From positions 62,001-126,000 of the forward strand of contig NC_009513.1 in assembly GCF_000016825.1 (NCBI RefSeq): a stretch of 64,000 nucleotides of DNA. The letters run 5' to 3'. Position 1 is the first letter of the stretch; each line of letters opens with the position of its first letter. Origin of the DNA: Limosilactobacillus reuteri subsp. reuteri (lineage in GTDB: Bacteria > Bacillota > Bacilli > Lactobacillales > Lactobacillaceae). Below are positions 19,364 to 29,006 of the stretch, piece by piece. Below the pieces are notes generated by a model. The model saw only the letters and a list, made by a program, of their open reading frames with translations. It did not search any database and was not told the DNA's origin. The position numbers and the translations under genes are program-made.

Positions 19364-19858
19364 TCCAACGTGATGCTTCTTCAATTGCCTAATAACAATT
19401 AACGCCACTATTCCACCGATCATTCCTTGGATAAAGTTTGAACCTAAACTTAAAAAACCAGTAATTACATGGTACATAACGGTATTGCAGATAAAGTAGA
19501 TTGCAATCATTACGATTGTTCCGACCAAGATTGCGGTCCATTTGCCCCAGGTGGTGTTGCCATATTTTTTATAAATCCAGCCACTGATAAATCCTTCTAA
19601 ACCATGAGCGGCAAAGGAAAATAAGGCATCTTGGGGGAAGCCGGAAATAAGGTCAAGGAACATTCCGCCAAAGCCACCAACAATTGTCCCTGCTCCTGGT
19701 CCTAAAAGCATGGCAGCAATGAATACACCAGCATCACATAAGTTGACGTTACCATGTGTCCATGGAATAGGGATAAGAAAGAAGCGGCCGAGGACAAGAG
19801 TTAATGCTAATAACATTGCGGCAATAATTGAGCGGCGTAACCGAAAAGTAGATTCCAT
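19361..19858 (-). CDS. ECF transporter S component
   Basis: Substrate-binding membrane subunit of an energy-coupling-factor vitamin transporter, 165 residues with about six hydrophobic segments. The N-terminal LRRSIIAAMLLALTLVLG and GFGGMFLDLISG segments are typical. There is no neighbouring ATPase or EcfT, so it would share the housekeeping ECF module encoded elsewhere. The ATG at 19858 follows TAGGAG; the frame extends to 19909 without a ribosome site. The substrate cannot be assigned; no riboswitch is seen upstream. Confidence 0.8.
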   Translation of the reverse strand: MESTFRLRRSIIAAMLLALTLVLGRFFLIPIPWTHGNVNLCDAGVFIAAMLLGPGAGTIVGGFGGMFLDLISGFPQDALFSFAAHGLEGFISGWIYKKYGNTTWGKWTAILVGTIVMIAIYFICNTVMYHVITGFLSLGSNFIQGMIGGIVALIVIRQLKKHHVG

Positions 19859-20012
19859 ATTAAAACTCCTAACATAGTCAATTGTGAGTAATTTTACAAT
19901 AATTTTCAAAAAATTTCAGAGAAAAAATGTGTAGTTATTTATCTATCGATACAAACAAAAATTAACTTAACATCTTGTATCATAGTAATTACATTGAAAT
20001 ATTATGTAATAA

Positions 20013-20046
20013 AACTGATAATTGATTTTCAACTGATAATCAATAT
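20013..20046. promoter_or_regulatory. repeated element upstream of nox
   Basis: AACTGATAAT occurs twice (20013-20022 and 20031-20040), 18 bases apart start to start. Overlapping it, ATTGATT and AATCAAT form a 7-base inverted repeat. It lies just upstream of the promoter and could bind a redox or oxygen regulator; that is speculative. Confidence 0.4.
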
Positions 20047-20060
20047 TCCTATTTTATATA

Positions 20061-20088
20061 TTGATTAAATGAAAATAATGCGTATAAT
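20061..20088 (+). promoter_or_regulatory. promoter of nox
   Basis: TTGATT (20061-20066), a 16-base spacer and TATAAT (20083-20088), about 40 bases before the start codon. Confidence 0.7.
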
Positions 20089-20126
20089 AAATTGTGAAAA
20101 TCAGAACATGATATGAGGTGTGTGTT

Positions 20127-21476
20127 ATGAAGGTTATTATTGTTGGTTGTACACATGCGGGAACAATTACTGCCACTCAAATTTTACAGAATCATCCAGA
20201 AACAGAAGTCACAATTTATGAACGGAATGATAACGTTTCATTCCTCTCATGTGGGATTGCAGTTTACTTGAGCGGTGATGTTGGTAATCCAGATGCGATG
20301 TTTTATTCAAGCCCTGAACAACTTGCTGCCATGGGTGCAACAGTTCATATGCAACATAATGTAACTGATATTGACCCTAAGACTAAGACAGTCACAGTGA
20401 CAGACCTTGTGACAGGCGAAACAAAGACCGACCATTATGATAAGTTAGTTGATACTACTGGTTCTTGGCCAGTAATTCCACCAATTGAAGGTGTAGATGG
20501 CCCTCATGTTTATTTGTGCAAGAATTACCATCATGCTAAAGAATTATTTAACGTTGCTAAAGATGCGCAACGAATTGTTGTGATTGGTGGAGGTTATATT
20601 GGGGTTGAATTAGTAGAAGCTTACACTCGTCAAAATAAGGACGTTACATTGATTGATGGGTCTCCACGGATGCTTCATAAATACTTTGACCGCGAGTATA
20701 CGGATCGAATTCAACAGGAATTTGTAGATCACGGCGCCCACTTTGCTTTTGACCAACGCGTAACTGGATTTGAAAACCACGAAAATGGTGTAACCGTTAA
20801 GACGGATAAGGGCAACTACGAGGCAGATATTGCTATCCTCTGTGTTGGCTTCCGTCCTAATACTGATCTCTTAAAAGGTAAAGTTAAGATGCATGATAAT
20901 GGGGCAATCATTACGAACGAATACATGCAATCATCTGATCCAGATATTTACGCTGCCGGAGATTCAACGGCTGTTCACTATAACCCAACTGGCAAGGATG
21001 CATACATTCCATTAGCTACTAACGCTATTCGGCAAGGAACAATTGTTGGAACAAATCTCTTTGGTAATACAATGCGCGATATGGGAACCCAATCTAGTTC
21101 TGGCTTAAACTTATATGGAACAACGATGGTATCATCTGGCTTAACTTTGGAGAATGCCAAAGAAGCGGGCTTTGATGCAGCTGCGGTGACAGTTGAAGAC
21201 AACTACCGTCCAGAATTTATGCCGACAACAACTCCTGTATTAATGACATTGGTGTGGGATAAGAAGACTCGGCAAATTCTTGGTGGACAGTTTATGAGTA
21301 AGCATGATGTTTCTCAATCTGCTAACATTATTTCCTTATGTATCCAGGATAAGCACACGATTGATTATTTAGCATTTGTTGATATGCTTTTCCAACCACA
21401 CTTTGATCGTCCATTTAACTATGTAAATATTCTTGGCCAAGCGGCGGTAAAGAAACAAGCTGAATTAGAAAAATAA
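20127..21476 (+). CDS. nox: water-forming NADH oxidase
   Basis: FAD enzyme of 449 residues that reduces O2 to water with NADH. It regenerates NAD+ and removes oxygen, which is important in heterofermentative lactobacilli. The redox-active Cys42 lies in FLSCGIAVYLSGD. The first Rossmann motif is modified (VGCTHAGTITA), as usual in Nox; VIGGGYIGVELVEAY binds NADH. The C-terminal dimerisation domain ends in FQPHFDRPFNYVNILG. ATG 20127 is preferred, with GAGGTG 8 bases upstream; an in-frame GTG at 20118 overlaps that site. Confidence 0.92.
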   Translation: MKVIIVGCTHAGTITATQILQNHPETEVTIYERNDNVSFLSCGIAVYLSGDVGNPDAMFYSSPEQLAAMGATVHMQHNVTDIDPKTKTVTVTDLVTGETKTDHYDKLVDTTGSWPVIPPIEGVDGPHVYLCKNYHHAKELFNVAKDAQRIVVIGGGYIGVELVEAYTRQNKDVTLIDGSPRMLHKYFDREYTDRIQQEFVDHGAHFAFDQRVTGFENHENGVTVKTDKGNYEADIAILCVGFRPNTDLLKGKVKMHDNGAIITNEYMQSSDPDIYAAGDSTAVHYNPTGKDAYIPLATNAIRQGTIVGTNLFGNTMRDMGTQSSSGLNLYGTTMVSSGLTLENAKEAGFDAAAVTVEDNYRPEFMPTTTPVLMTLVWDKKTRQILGGQFMSKHDVSQSANIISLCIQDKHTIDYLAFVDMLFQPHFDRPFNYVNILGQAAVKKQAELEK

Positions 21477-21482
21477 TAACTA

Positions 21483-21526
21483 AAAAGGTTAGAAGAGAAA
21501 AAGTTTTCTTCTAGCCTTCTTTTTTA
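21483..21526. terminator. bidirectional terminator between nox and guaC
   Basis: AAGGTTAGAAGA pairs with TCTTCTAGCCTT (one G-T pair), flanked by A- and T-runs. Confidence 0.85.
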
Positions 21527-21535
21527 CGCTTATTT

Positions 21536-22510
21536 TTAAAAATCGCCGTTCATGATTGAATCTTTTACAATCATATAATCGACCTTCCGAATAGCTTCAA
21601 GGTCACGACCACCCGAGTAAGAGATGGATGATTGTAAGTCTTCCTGCATTTCGGTTAAAGTGTCTTTGATGGAGCCACGGTAAGGAACGAGCATCTGCTT
21701 TCCTTCAACATTTCGATAAGCACCTTTTTGAACCTCAGATGCAGAACCCCAATATTGTTTGTATTGTTTTCCATCAATGTTGATGACATGTCCTGGTGAT
21801 TCGAGGTGACCGGCAAGCATTGAGCCAATCATCACCATTGAAGCGCCAAAACGGACAGACTTAGCAATGTCCCCATTATGTCTAATACCGCCGTCAGCGA
21901 TGATTGGTTTCCGCGCGGCTTTAGCACACCAACGAATAGCGGATAATTGCCAACCGCCAGTACCGAAACCAGTCTTTAGCTTAGTGATGCAGGCTTTACC
22001 GGGACCAACCCCAACCTTAGTAGCATCCGCCCCAGCATTTTCAAGGTCGCGAACAGCTTCGGGAGTTGCAACGTTCCCCGCGGTTACAAAAGTGTCGGGA
22101 AGTTTTTCTTTGATGTATTGGATCATTTTGATCACAAAATCAGAATGACCATGGGCAACATCAATTGTAATATACTCTGGATTTAATTGTTCGGATTTTA
22201 GTTGATCAATAAAATTATACTCATCATCCTTAATCCCGACCGAAATCGAAGCAAATAATCCTTTTTCGTGCATCATTTTAACGAAAGCTGCTCGTGTCTC
22301 TGGATTAAAGCGGTGCATCACGTAATAATAGTCATTTTGGGCAAGCCAAATTGCTAAATCTTCATCGATGACGCTCTCCATATTTGCAGGTACAACAGGG
22401 ATCTTGAATGTGTGAGGGCCAAACTTGACGCTTGTATCTGCATCCTTACGGCTTTTGATCACACATTTATTTGGGACCAACTGAATATCATCATAATCGA
22501 ATGTTTTCAT
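21536..22510 (-). CDS. guaC: GMP reductase
   Basis: TIM-barrel enzyme of 324 residues that converts GMP to IMP with NADPH, for purine interconversion. The N-terminus [15 protein letters not shown] and VPANMESV are typical of the Firmicute GuaC branch. The active-site Cys174 lies in GPGKACITK, and [20 protein letters not shown] is the phosphate-binding stretch. AAGGAG precedes the ATG by about 9 bases. It is divergent from purA, which uses the IMP it makes, so the two genes form a GMP-to-AMP route across one intergenic region. Confidence 0.95.
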   Translation of the reverse strand: MKTFDYDDIQLVPNKCVIKSRKDADTSVKFGPHTFKIPVVPANMESVIDEDLAIWLAQNDYYYVMHRFNPETRAAFVKMMHEKGLFASISVGIKDDEYNFIDQLKSEQLNPEYITIDVAHGHSDFVIKMIQYIKEKLPDTFVTAGNVATPEAVRDLENAGADATKVGVGPGKACITKLKTGFGTGGWQLSAIRWCAKAARKPIIADGGIRHNGDIAKSVRFGASMVMIGSMLAGHLESPGHVINIDGKQYKQYWGSASEVQKGAYRNVEGKQMLVPYRGSIKDTLTEMQEDLQSSISYSGGRDLEAIRKVDYMIVKDSIMNGDF

Positions 22511-22625
22511 TAGGGCAGCTCCTTTTTAAAAATTTACCGTAATTATTATGCGCTAAAATATATGAAGCGTCAATGAAAATAGCGTACATTTGCTGAGTGA
22601 TATCAAAAAATAGTTCGATAAGCTG

Positions 22626-22654
22626 TTGACGACAAGGAATTAATCCGGTAGAAT
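22626..22654 (+). promoter_or_regulatory. promoter of purA
   Basis: TTGACG (22626-22631), a 17-base spacer and TAGAAT (22649-22654). A GTTCG-containing stretch just upstream (about 22612) vaguely recalls a PurR box but is too degenerate to call. Confidence 0.75.
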
Positions 22655-22705
22655 AGCGAAGTAAAAACGTTAATTTTAGAAAATATAACTATGAGGTGAA
22701 AATAA

Positions 22706-24004
<1,299 letters not shown>

Positions 24005-24012
24005 AATAGATG

Positions 24013-24056
24013 AAAGCTTCTAATGTTTGAATAATCTTTAAGCATTGGGGGCTTTT
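24013..24056 (+). terminator. terminator after purA
   Basis: AAAGCTTCTAATG pairs with CATTGGGGGCTTT through several G-T pairs, followed by a T-rich run. Confidence 0.75.
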
Positions 24057-24117
24057 TATTTTCCTTGATTCCTCTATGGTATAATCGAGGCAAATAAACG
24101 TTATAGGAGGCAAGATG

Positions 24118-24900
24118 ATGACACAGCCAACACTAACAGTAGAAAAACATTATTTAAATTGGCCACTTAACCGTCCTTTAAATCAAGCTGACATAATGCA
24201 CGAGTTGGGTGTGCATGCATCCGATGAAAAGGGCCAAGATTTAACGAGTAAGGTGATGATGAACCTAACTCAAGTAGATGTTAACAAAGCAGGAGAATAC
24301 CCTGTGATGTTAAGTGTAATGGATAATAACGGGCAAAGTACTCAGGTAAGTATCACCTTAAATATTCAACCGATGCGGACACAGAATGCAACTCAGGAAA
24401 CTGCAACGCCTCAAAAATCAAGACGGGGATGGTTATGGGTTATTATCGCAATTGTTGTTATCTTATGTGCATGGTGGGCAATTAGTTCTCATAACCGGCA
24501 AGCAGCCAACCAAGCGGCCACTGATAGCCAGCAAAGTAGTCAAATAAGCAATAATTCAAGCAGTATCAGCGATTTAACAAAAGATAATCAACGTCTCGCT
24601 AACCAAGTGGCAGAACTTAAAGGAGCAACTCAACAATATCAAAAGGACCATGACCAACAAGCACTAGAAAGTCGCCTTGATAAGATTCAAAGTCAAATTC
24701 AAGATTTGCAAAATCAAGTTCAAAGTAACAACGTGAAGCAAGATTTAAACCAAGTTAACGAAACGGTTAATGAAGTACGGGAAAACCCAGCGAATGGGAC
24801 GAAAATTGTTAACAACCTAAAGAATAAGGGTGATTTTCAAGAAATCTGGGGAAATATTAGCCAAGAAGTGCAGAAGTGGCTAGATGAGTTTGCCAATTAG
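24118..24900 (+). CDS. membrane protein with Ig-like and coiled-coil parts, unknown function
   Basis: Predicted protein of 260 residues. Residues 1-90 look like a bacterial Ig-like domain (AGEYPVMLSVMDNNGQSTQVSITL), normally found outside the cell. No signal peptide precedes it. KSRRG then a single hydrophobic helix (about 104-124) follow, and a Gln/Asn/Ser-rich coiled coil (about 150-235). The positive-inside rule puts the Ig-like part in the cytoplasm and the coiled coil outside, which is odd. ATG 24118 is better spaced from AGGAGG than the adjacent ATG 24115. TATAAT at 24080-24085 may be its -10. Confidence 0.65.
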   Translation: MTQPTLTVEKHYLNWPLNRPLNQADIMHELGVHASDEKGQDLTSKVMMNLTQVDVNKAGEYPVMLSVMDNNGQSTQVSITLNIQPMRTQNATQETATPQKSRRGWLWVIIAIVVILCAWWAISSHNRQAANQAATDSQQSSQISNNSSSISDLTKDNQRLANQVAELKGATQQYQKDHDQQALESRLDKIQSQIQDLQNQVQSNNVKQDLNQVNETVNEVRENPANGTKIVNNLKNKGDFQEIWGNISQEVQKWLDEFAN

Positions 24901-24905
24901 TGAGT

Positions 24906-24934
24906 TTGACAGCGACAAGCTAGACCCTTAAAAT
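24906..24934 (+). promoter_or_regulatory. promoter of pyrR
   Basis: Consensus TTGACA (24906-24911), a 17-base spacer and TAAAAT (24929-24934), starting six bases after the previous gene's stop. Confidence 0.8.
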
Positions 24935-24950
24935 GGTAATAATAATTAGC

Positions 24951-25032
24951 GAGCTTTCCCGTTAAATTGTTAGGGAAAGACTCAAGTAAATGCTGGATCC
25001 TTCCTTAAATTAGCGGAGGGTCTTATTCTTTT
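24951..25032 (+). promoter_or_regulatory. structured leader of pyrR with attenuator-like terminator
   Basis: The first hairpin is GAGCTTTCCC (24951-24960) with GGGAAAG-A-CTC (24973-24983). The second is GATCCTTCC with GGAGGGTC (24996-25022), followed by a T-rich run, and fits a terminator. I do not find a convincing copy of the PyrR-binding loop here, unlike at carA, so control by PyrR of its own gene is possible but unproven. Confidence 0.6.
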
Positions 25033-25053
25033 GAAAGATTTTAAATTAATTAA

Positions 25054-25602
<549 letters not shown>

Positions 25603-25633
25603 AAGGGGAACGAGGCAAAAGCTCCCATATAAC

Positions 25634-25680
25634 AATAGGCCTCCATCGTTCGGTTTTACCGAGCGGTGGAGGCCATTAAT
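25634..25680. repeat. dispersed hairpin repeat, copy 2
   Basis: Second copy of the element at 14801-14845. GGCCTCCATCG pairs with CGGTGGAGGCC, and an extra inner CGG/CCG stem closes a TTTTA loop. The change relative to copy 1 (A-T pair replaced by T-G) keeps the pairing. Confidence 0.75.
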
Positions 25681-25720
25681 GTACTGCGCTTGTTACTGTT
25701 ACTTATTATGGAATTCCCTT

Positions 25721-26107
25721 TTATCTTATCTTACGCCACCAATCCACCGTTGAATGTTCATTAAATACCCGGGTACCAAATTTTTTTTGAAACCATCGGA
25801 CTTGTTTGGGAGTAAATCCCCGGAATACTAATGGTAATTTTTTCCAATGAGAATAAAGGGCATAGAGAAGAAGAATGTATTGTTCTTTACTAATCTCATC
25901 TATTGGAATCTCACTAACCATAGTCATTGAAATGCCTGTTCCTAGGGCGGGAAAAGTATCAAGGCTAATCTTATAGATTGGGTTATTGCTGATGTTAGTA
26001 GTAAATACTATTAATGCTTGTTTCTGTCGCGGACGATAAACTTTTTCGATCCGCTTATTAATCTTATGGACTTGGCGTTTAGTTGGATTAAGAATTATAT
26101 TCCGCAT
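25721..26107 (-). CDS. small conserved-looking protein, unknown function
   Basis: Predicted basic protein of 128 residues. The N-terminus MRNIILNPTKRQVHKINKR is Lys/Arg-rich, a central part is hydrophobic and regular (YKISLDTFPALG), and the end is aromatic (KQVRWFQKKFG, WWRKIR). ATG 26107 follows a GAGG site; the frame extends to 26182 into the IS end without a better start. TATACT about 55 bases upstream on this strand may be its -10, very close to the IS boundary. I do not recognise the family. Confidence 0.55.
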   Translation of the reverse strand: MRNIILNPTKRQVHKINKRIEKVYRPRQKQALIVFTTNISNNPIYKISLDTFPALGTGISMTMVSEIPIDEISKEQYILLLYALYSHWKKLPLVFRGFTPKQVRWFQKKFGTRVFNEHSTVDWWRKIR

Positions 26108-26178
26108 ATGAAAGCCTCTGATCGAACATCTGTTTAGGGAATAGTATATCATAGCAGTAAATGGGATCAAGTCAACCA

Positions 26179-26198
26179 CCATCGACTAAAGTCGATGG
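26179..26198. repeat. end hairpin of IS605-type element (tnpB side)
   Basis: CCATCGAC and GTCGATGG form a perfect 8-base stem around TAAA. Confidence 0.75.
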
Positions 26199-26400
26199 CT
26201 TGTGAGCAGACACCCCTATATTGAGTATCTGAACCACAATTTGCATAGATACGGATGGTTTATCCAAACAACCGTAGTTGTTTGGATAGTGACTATCTAA
26301 TTACCAATGCCTTTTACATTCCCAGGTTGCCATAGGAATGAGTCTAGCCTTTGGGCTAGGATTTTTGTTGTTTCTGGAATCCTTTTTCCAGAATATTCAA
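26199..26400 (-). ncRNA. candidate omega-RNA (TnpB guide RNA scaffold)
   Basis: In IS605-family elements the guide RNA runs from the 3' part of tnpB to the end of the element and into flanking DNA. Here the segment after the tnpB stop contains stems (CCTAGCCC/GGGCTAG near 26344-26362; AACAACCG/GTAGTTGTT-type pairing near 26265-26287) before the terminal hairpin. By homology this is the expected place; the exact ends and guide are unverified. Confidence 0.45.
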
Positions 26401-27612
26401 TGCTGCATTGTGATCACGAATATGATGAGTATGGCATTGCGGACACGTCCATTTACGATCTGCCAGTGTTAGCTTTTTAGTCCCACCACTACCCATAACA
26501 AAACCACAGTCATGACAGGTTTGGGTCGTATTTTTAGGACTGACCGTAATGAATTGACGCCCATAGAGATCCGCCTTGTAAGCCAACATGTTCAAGAAAG
26601 ACCGCCAGCCAACGTCAGCAATGCTCATTGCCAAAGCATGATTCTTGAGCATGTTCTTACTACGCAACTCCTCAGCTACTACTAAATCGTGGTTCTTGAT
26701 TAGTGCAGTAGAGATTTGTTGGAGAAAATTATGTCTTTGGTTCATTACTTTGACATGGAGTTTGGCAACTAACAAGCGTTGTTTTTGGTAATTTTTACTA
26801 TCACGTAAAGAACGATGTTCTTTTTTGATACGTCGTTGCCGTCTAGATAAAATACGCTGTTCTTTGGCTAATTTGCCTTTAATAGTGCGATAATATCTTG
26901 GATTAGGAACTGTGTTACCTTCACTATCGGTTAAGAAATTATCAGTATTAAGATCAATTCCAATATGTTCGTGATTAGCTTTGGACACTTTAACAAAAGA
27001 TTCATCAGAAGCTAGTTGCATTGATAGAAAGAAGTGATCTGCTGGATCTTTAGTCAACGTCACAGTACCAATTCTAGTCTCACACATTCTCTTCAAAAGA
27101 CGTGCTTGAGAACCGGCAACCCGTAACTGTCCTATTTTAGGGACTTTGACATGGCTATTATCTAGAAAACAGACTGTACCGTTAGTTAGCAACGCAGTCT
27201 TTTGCCCTGGGTATTGACAATTGGTTTGATAACGCCAGCGATAACTCTTTCGATGAAACTTAGGAACACCAGCGGTGTGAACCTTCCGAAAAGAGTTCCA
27301 AGCTTTTCGATAGTTCTGAATGGCATTAGCTTTCGTCAAACTGTCAATTCGTTTATCTTCTAAAAATTGATAGTGATTCGACATTTGTTTAGCGTTTTGG
27401 CGCATAGTTAGTTGCTTAATACGATCTTGTACCGTATCAATTGGTAGTTTGACTCGGCTTAATTGCCAAAGTTCTTTACCAATTGCGACCATTTCGTTGT
27501 AAATAAAACGACTAGCATCACTATTAACCTTAATTATTTGTTTCTGTTGGTCACTAGGATAGCAACGCATTTTCAATCCATAATGGTATTCCAATTGTGC
27601 CATTGACTTCAT
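26356..27612 (-). CDS. tnpB: RNA-guided nuclease TnpB
   Basis: IS605-family TnpB of 418 residues, ancestor type of Cas12. The RuvC-like triad appears intact: Asp220 in IGIDLNTDNF, Glu314 in VVAEELRSK, Asp400 in IRDHNAALNIL. A zinc ribbon (CHDCG...CPQCH) lies between Glu and the last Asp. TnpB proteins cut DNA next to a short element-specific motif using a guide from the IS end. The ATG at 27612 has AAAGGAGGTG seven bases upstream. It is divergent from tnpA. Confidence 0.93.
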   Translation of the reverse strand: MKSMAQLEYHYGLKMRCYPSDQQKQIIKVNSDASRFIYNEMVAIGKELWQLSRVKLPIDTVQDRIKQLTMRQNAKQMSNHYQFLEDKRIDSLTKANAIQNYRKAWNSFRKVHTAGVPKFHRKSYRWRYQTNCQYPGQKTALLTNGTVCFLDNSHVKVPKIGQLRVAGSQARLLKRMCETRIGTVTLTKDPADHFFLSMQLASDESFVKVSKANHEHIGIDLNTDNFLTDSEGNTVPNPRYYRTIKGKLAKEQRILSRRQRRIKKEHRSLRDSKNYQKQRLLVAKLHVKVMNQRHNFLQQISTALIKNHDLVVAEELRSKNMLKNHALAMSIADVGWRSFLNMLAYKADLYGRQFITVSPKNTTQTCHDCGFVMGSGGTKKLTLADRKWTCPQCHTHHIRDHNAALNILEKGFQKQQKS

Positions 27613-27686
27613 TTTATTTCACCTCCTTTATTGATATAATATAATCATATCATCAGACAATGACTATAACAATTGAGGTGTTATTA

Positions 27687-28142
27687 ATGGCAAAAGAAAA
27701 GATCCAAGACGCTATTTATACCCGTCGTTATGTCTATAATTTCCATTACCATTTAATCTGGGTAACTAAGTATCGCCACCAGGCTTTTTCAACTAAGGAA
27801 CTGGTAGACGAAATGAAAGACATATTGCGAATGGTTGCAAAAGATAACGAAATTGTAATCGAAAAGATGGAAGTAATGCCAGATCATGTTCATGTACTGA
27901 TCAGTTTTCCACCTAGCAAGGCGCCAACCAGCGCTATCAAAGCACTAAAGGGGCGTAGTGCATTTATCTTTCTCAAACGACATCCAGAAATTCGACAATC
28001 ACAATATTGGGGTGGTCATTTATGGTCGCCTAGTTACTATATGAGCACGTTAGGTAATATGAGTAAAGATGTAGTGGAAAACTATATCAACAATCAAAAA
28101 TACAATGCACTCCAAAAGAAAAAACGTCCAAATGGACGTTGA
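27687..28142 (+). CDS. tnpA: IS200/IS605-family Y1 transposase TnpA
   Basis: HUH transposase of 151 residues. The metal-binding histidines lie in MPDHVHVLIS, and the nucleophile is probably the Tyr in VVENYINNQ. It is only distantly similar to the TnpA at 15012. ATG 27687 follows GAGGTG; an upstream in-frame ATG at 27660 has no ribosome site. Complete, probably active. Confidence 0.92.
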   Translation: MAKEKIQDAIYTRRYVYNFHYHLIWVTKYRHQAFSTKELVDEMKDILRMVAKDNEIVIEKMEVMPDHVHVLISFPPSKAPTSAIKALKGRSAFIFLKRHPEIRQSQYWGGHLWSPSYYMSTLGNMSKDVVENYINNQKYNALQKKKRPNGR

Positions 28143-28154
28143 GTGAGCCTATCC

Positions 28155-28178
28155 ATCCCATGACTAAAGTCACGGGAT
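28155..28178. repeat. end hairpin of IS605-type element (tnpA side)
   Basis: ATCCCATGAC pairs with GTCACGGGAT (one A-C mismatch) around TAAA, resembling the hairpin at the other end. Confidence 0.7.
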
Positions 28179-28269
28179 TTCCGGCTAAATATGATTAAAA
28201 AACGTTATTTACTTATTTTTTATAAACATTTATCATAAATCTTATGAAAATTAGGGAAGGAGAAAAATG

Positions 28270-29001
28270 ATGACAAAACCGATTATTGGAATATCAGGCT
28301 CACGGATTATTGATCAACAAGGACCATTCCCCGGTTATCGCCGGAGCTATGTAAATGAAGATTATGTTAATGCAGTGATTCAAAATGGTGGAATTCCTTA
28401 TATTATTCCATTTAATGAAGATCCAGAAGTGACAATTGCACAAGTTGCAACCGTTAACGGGCTTATTTTGTCTGGTGGCCATGATATCGATCCACGTCTA
28501 TATGGCGAGGAATCATTGCCTCAGATTGGCGAGATTTGGCCACAACGGGATGCGTTTGACCTCTTATTGCTTAAAGAAGCGGAAAAACGCCATAAGCCAG
28601 TTCTAGGAATTTGCCGAGGAGCACAGTTGCTCAATGTCGCTCATGGTGGTTCGCTTTATCAGGATATTAGTTACCGTGACGAACCAACACTTAAGCATAG
28701 TCAGGGACACACTACTAACCTTGAAACCCAGACAATCATCCTTGCTTCTGACAGTTACCTTGCAAGCTTATTTGGTGAAGAGCAGCTGAGCGTTAATTCT
28801 TTCCACCACCAATTAATTAAAACAGTGGGGAAAGATCTTTATCCAGTTGCCAAAGCAAAGGATGGAGTAATTGAAGCAATTGAAAATGGGGATGGGTCAG
28901 TGCTTGGCGTTCAATGGCATCCAGAAATGCTTCATTCTAGTGATCAGCAAATGAATAAATTATTTAGTGATTTAATAACTAAATCAATGAAAGAAGGTTA
29001 A
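28270..29001 (+). CDS. class I glutamine-amidotransferase-like hydrolase (peptidase C26)
   Basis: Predicted gamma-glutamyl hydrolase of 243 residues. The catalytic Cys is in GICRGAQLLNVAHGG and the His/Glu pair in GVQWHPEML; SGGHDIDPRLYGE is another family block. The start is 28270 or 28267; 28270 is better spaced from AAGGAG. The next gene, an amino-acid permease, begins five bases after its stop, so hydrolase and transporter form one operon. It probably takes up or releases an amino compound linked to gamma-glutamyl peptides; the substrate is inference. Confidence 0.85.
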   Translation: MTKPIIGISGSRIIDQQGPFPGYRRSYVNEDYVNAVIQNGGIPYIIPFNEDPEVTIAQVATVNGLILSGGHDIDPRLYGEESLPQIGEIWPQRDAFDLLLLKEAEKRHKPVLGICRGAQLLNVAHGGSLYQDISYRDEPTLKHSQGHTTNLETQTIILASDSYLASLFGEEQLSVNSFHHQLIKTVGKDLYPVAKAKDGVIEAIENGDGSVLGVQWHPEMLHSSDQQMNKLFSDLITKSMKEG

Positions 29002-29006
29002 CAAGC

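Larger units (their letters stand above)
26178..28184. mobile_element. IS605-type element with divergent tnpA and tnpB
   Basis: Two divergent genes (Y1 transposase tnpA and nuclease tnpB) lie between similar terminal hairpins at 26179-26198 and 28155-28178, both with a GAC-TAAA-GTC centre. The arrangement matches IS605 rather than IS608 or IS200. Both frames are complete, so it may be mobile. It sits between a 128-residue unknown gene and a C26 hydrolase. The ends are approximate. Confidence 0.85.

Noticed and set aside
22511..22625. Purine riboswitch or PurR box between guaC and purA
   Set aside because: No aptamer core found and only one degenerate GTTCG match; not supportable.
26165..28190. 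CRISPR-like repeat from the two GAC-TAAA-GTC hairpins
   Set aside because: Only two copies, at the two ends of one IS element, with no spacer array.
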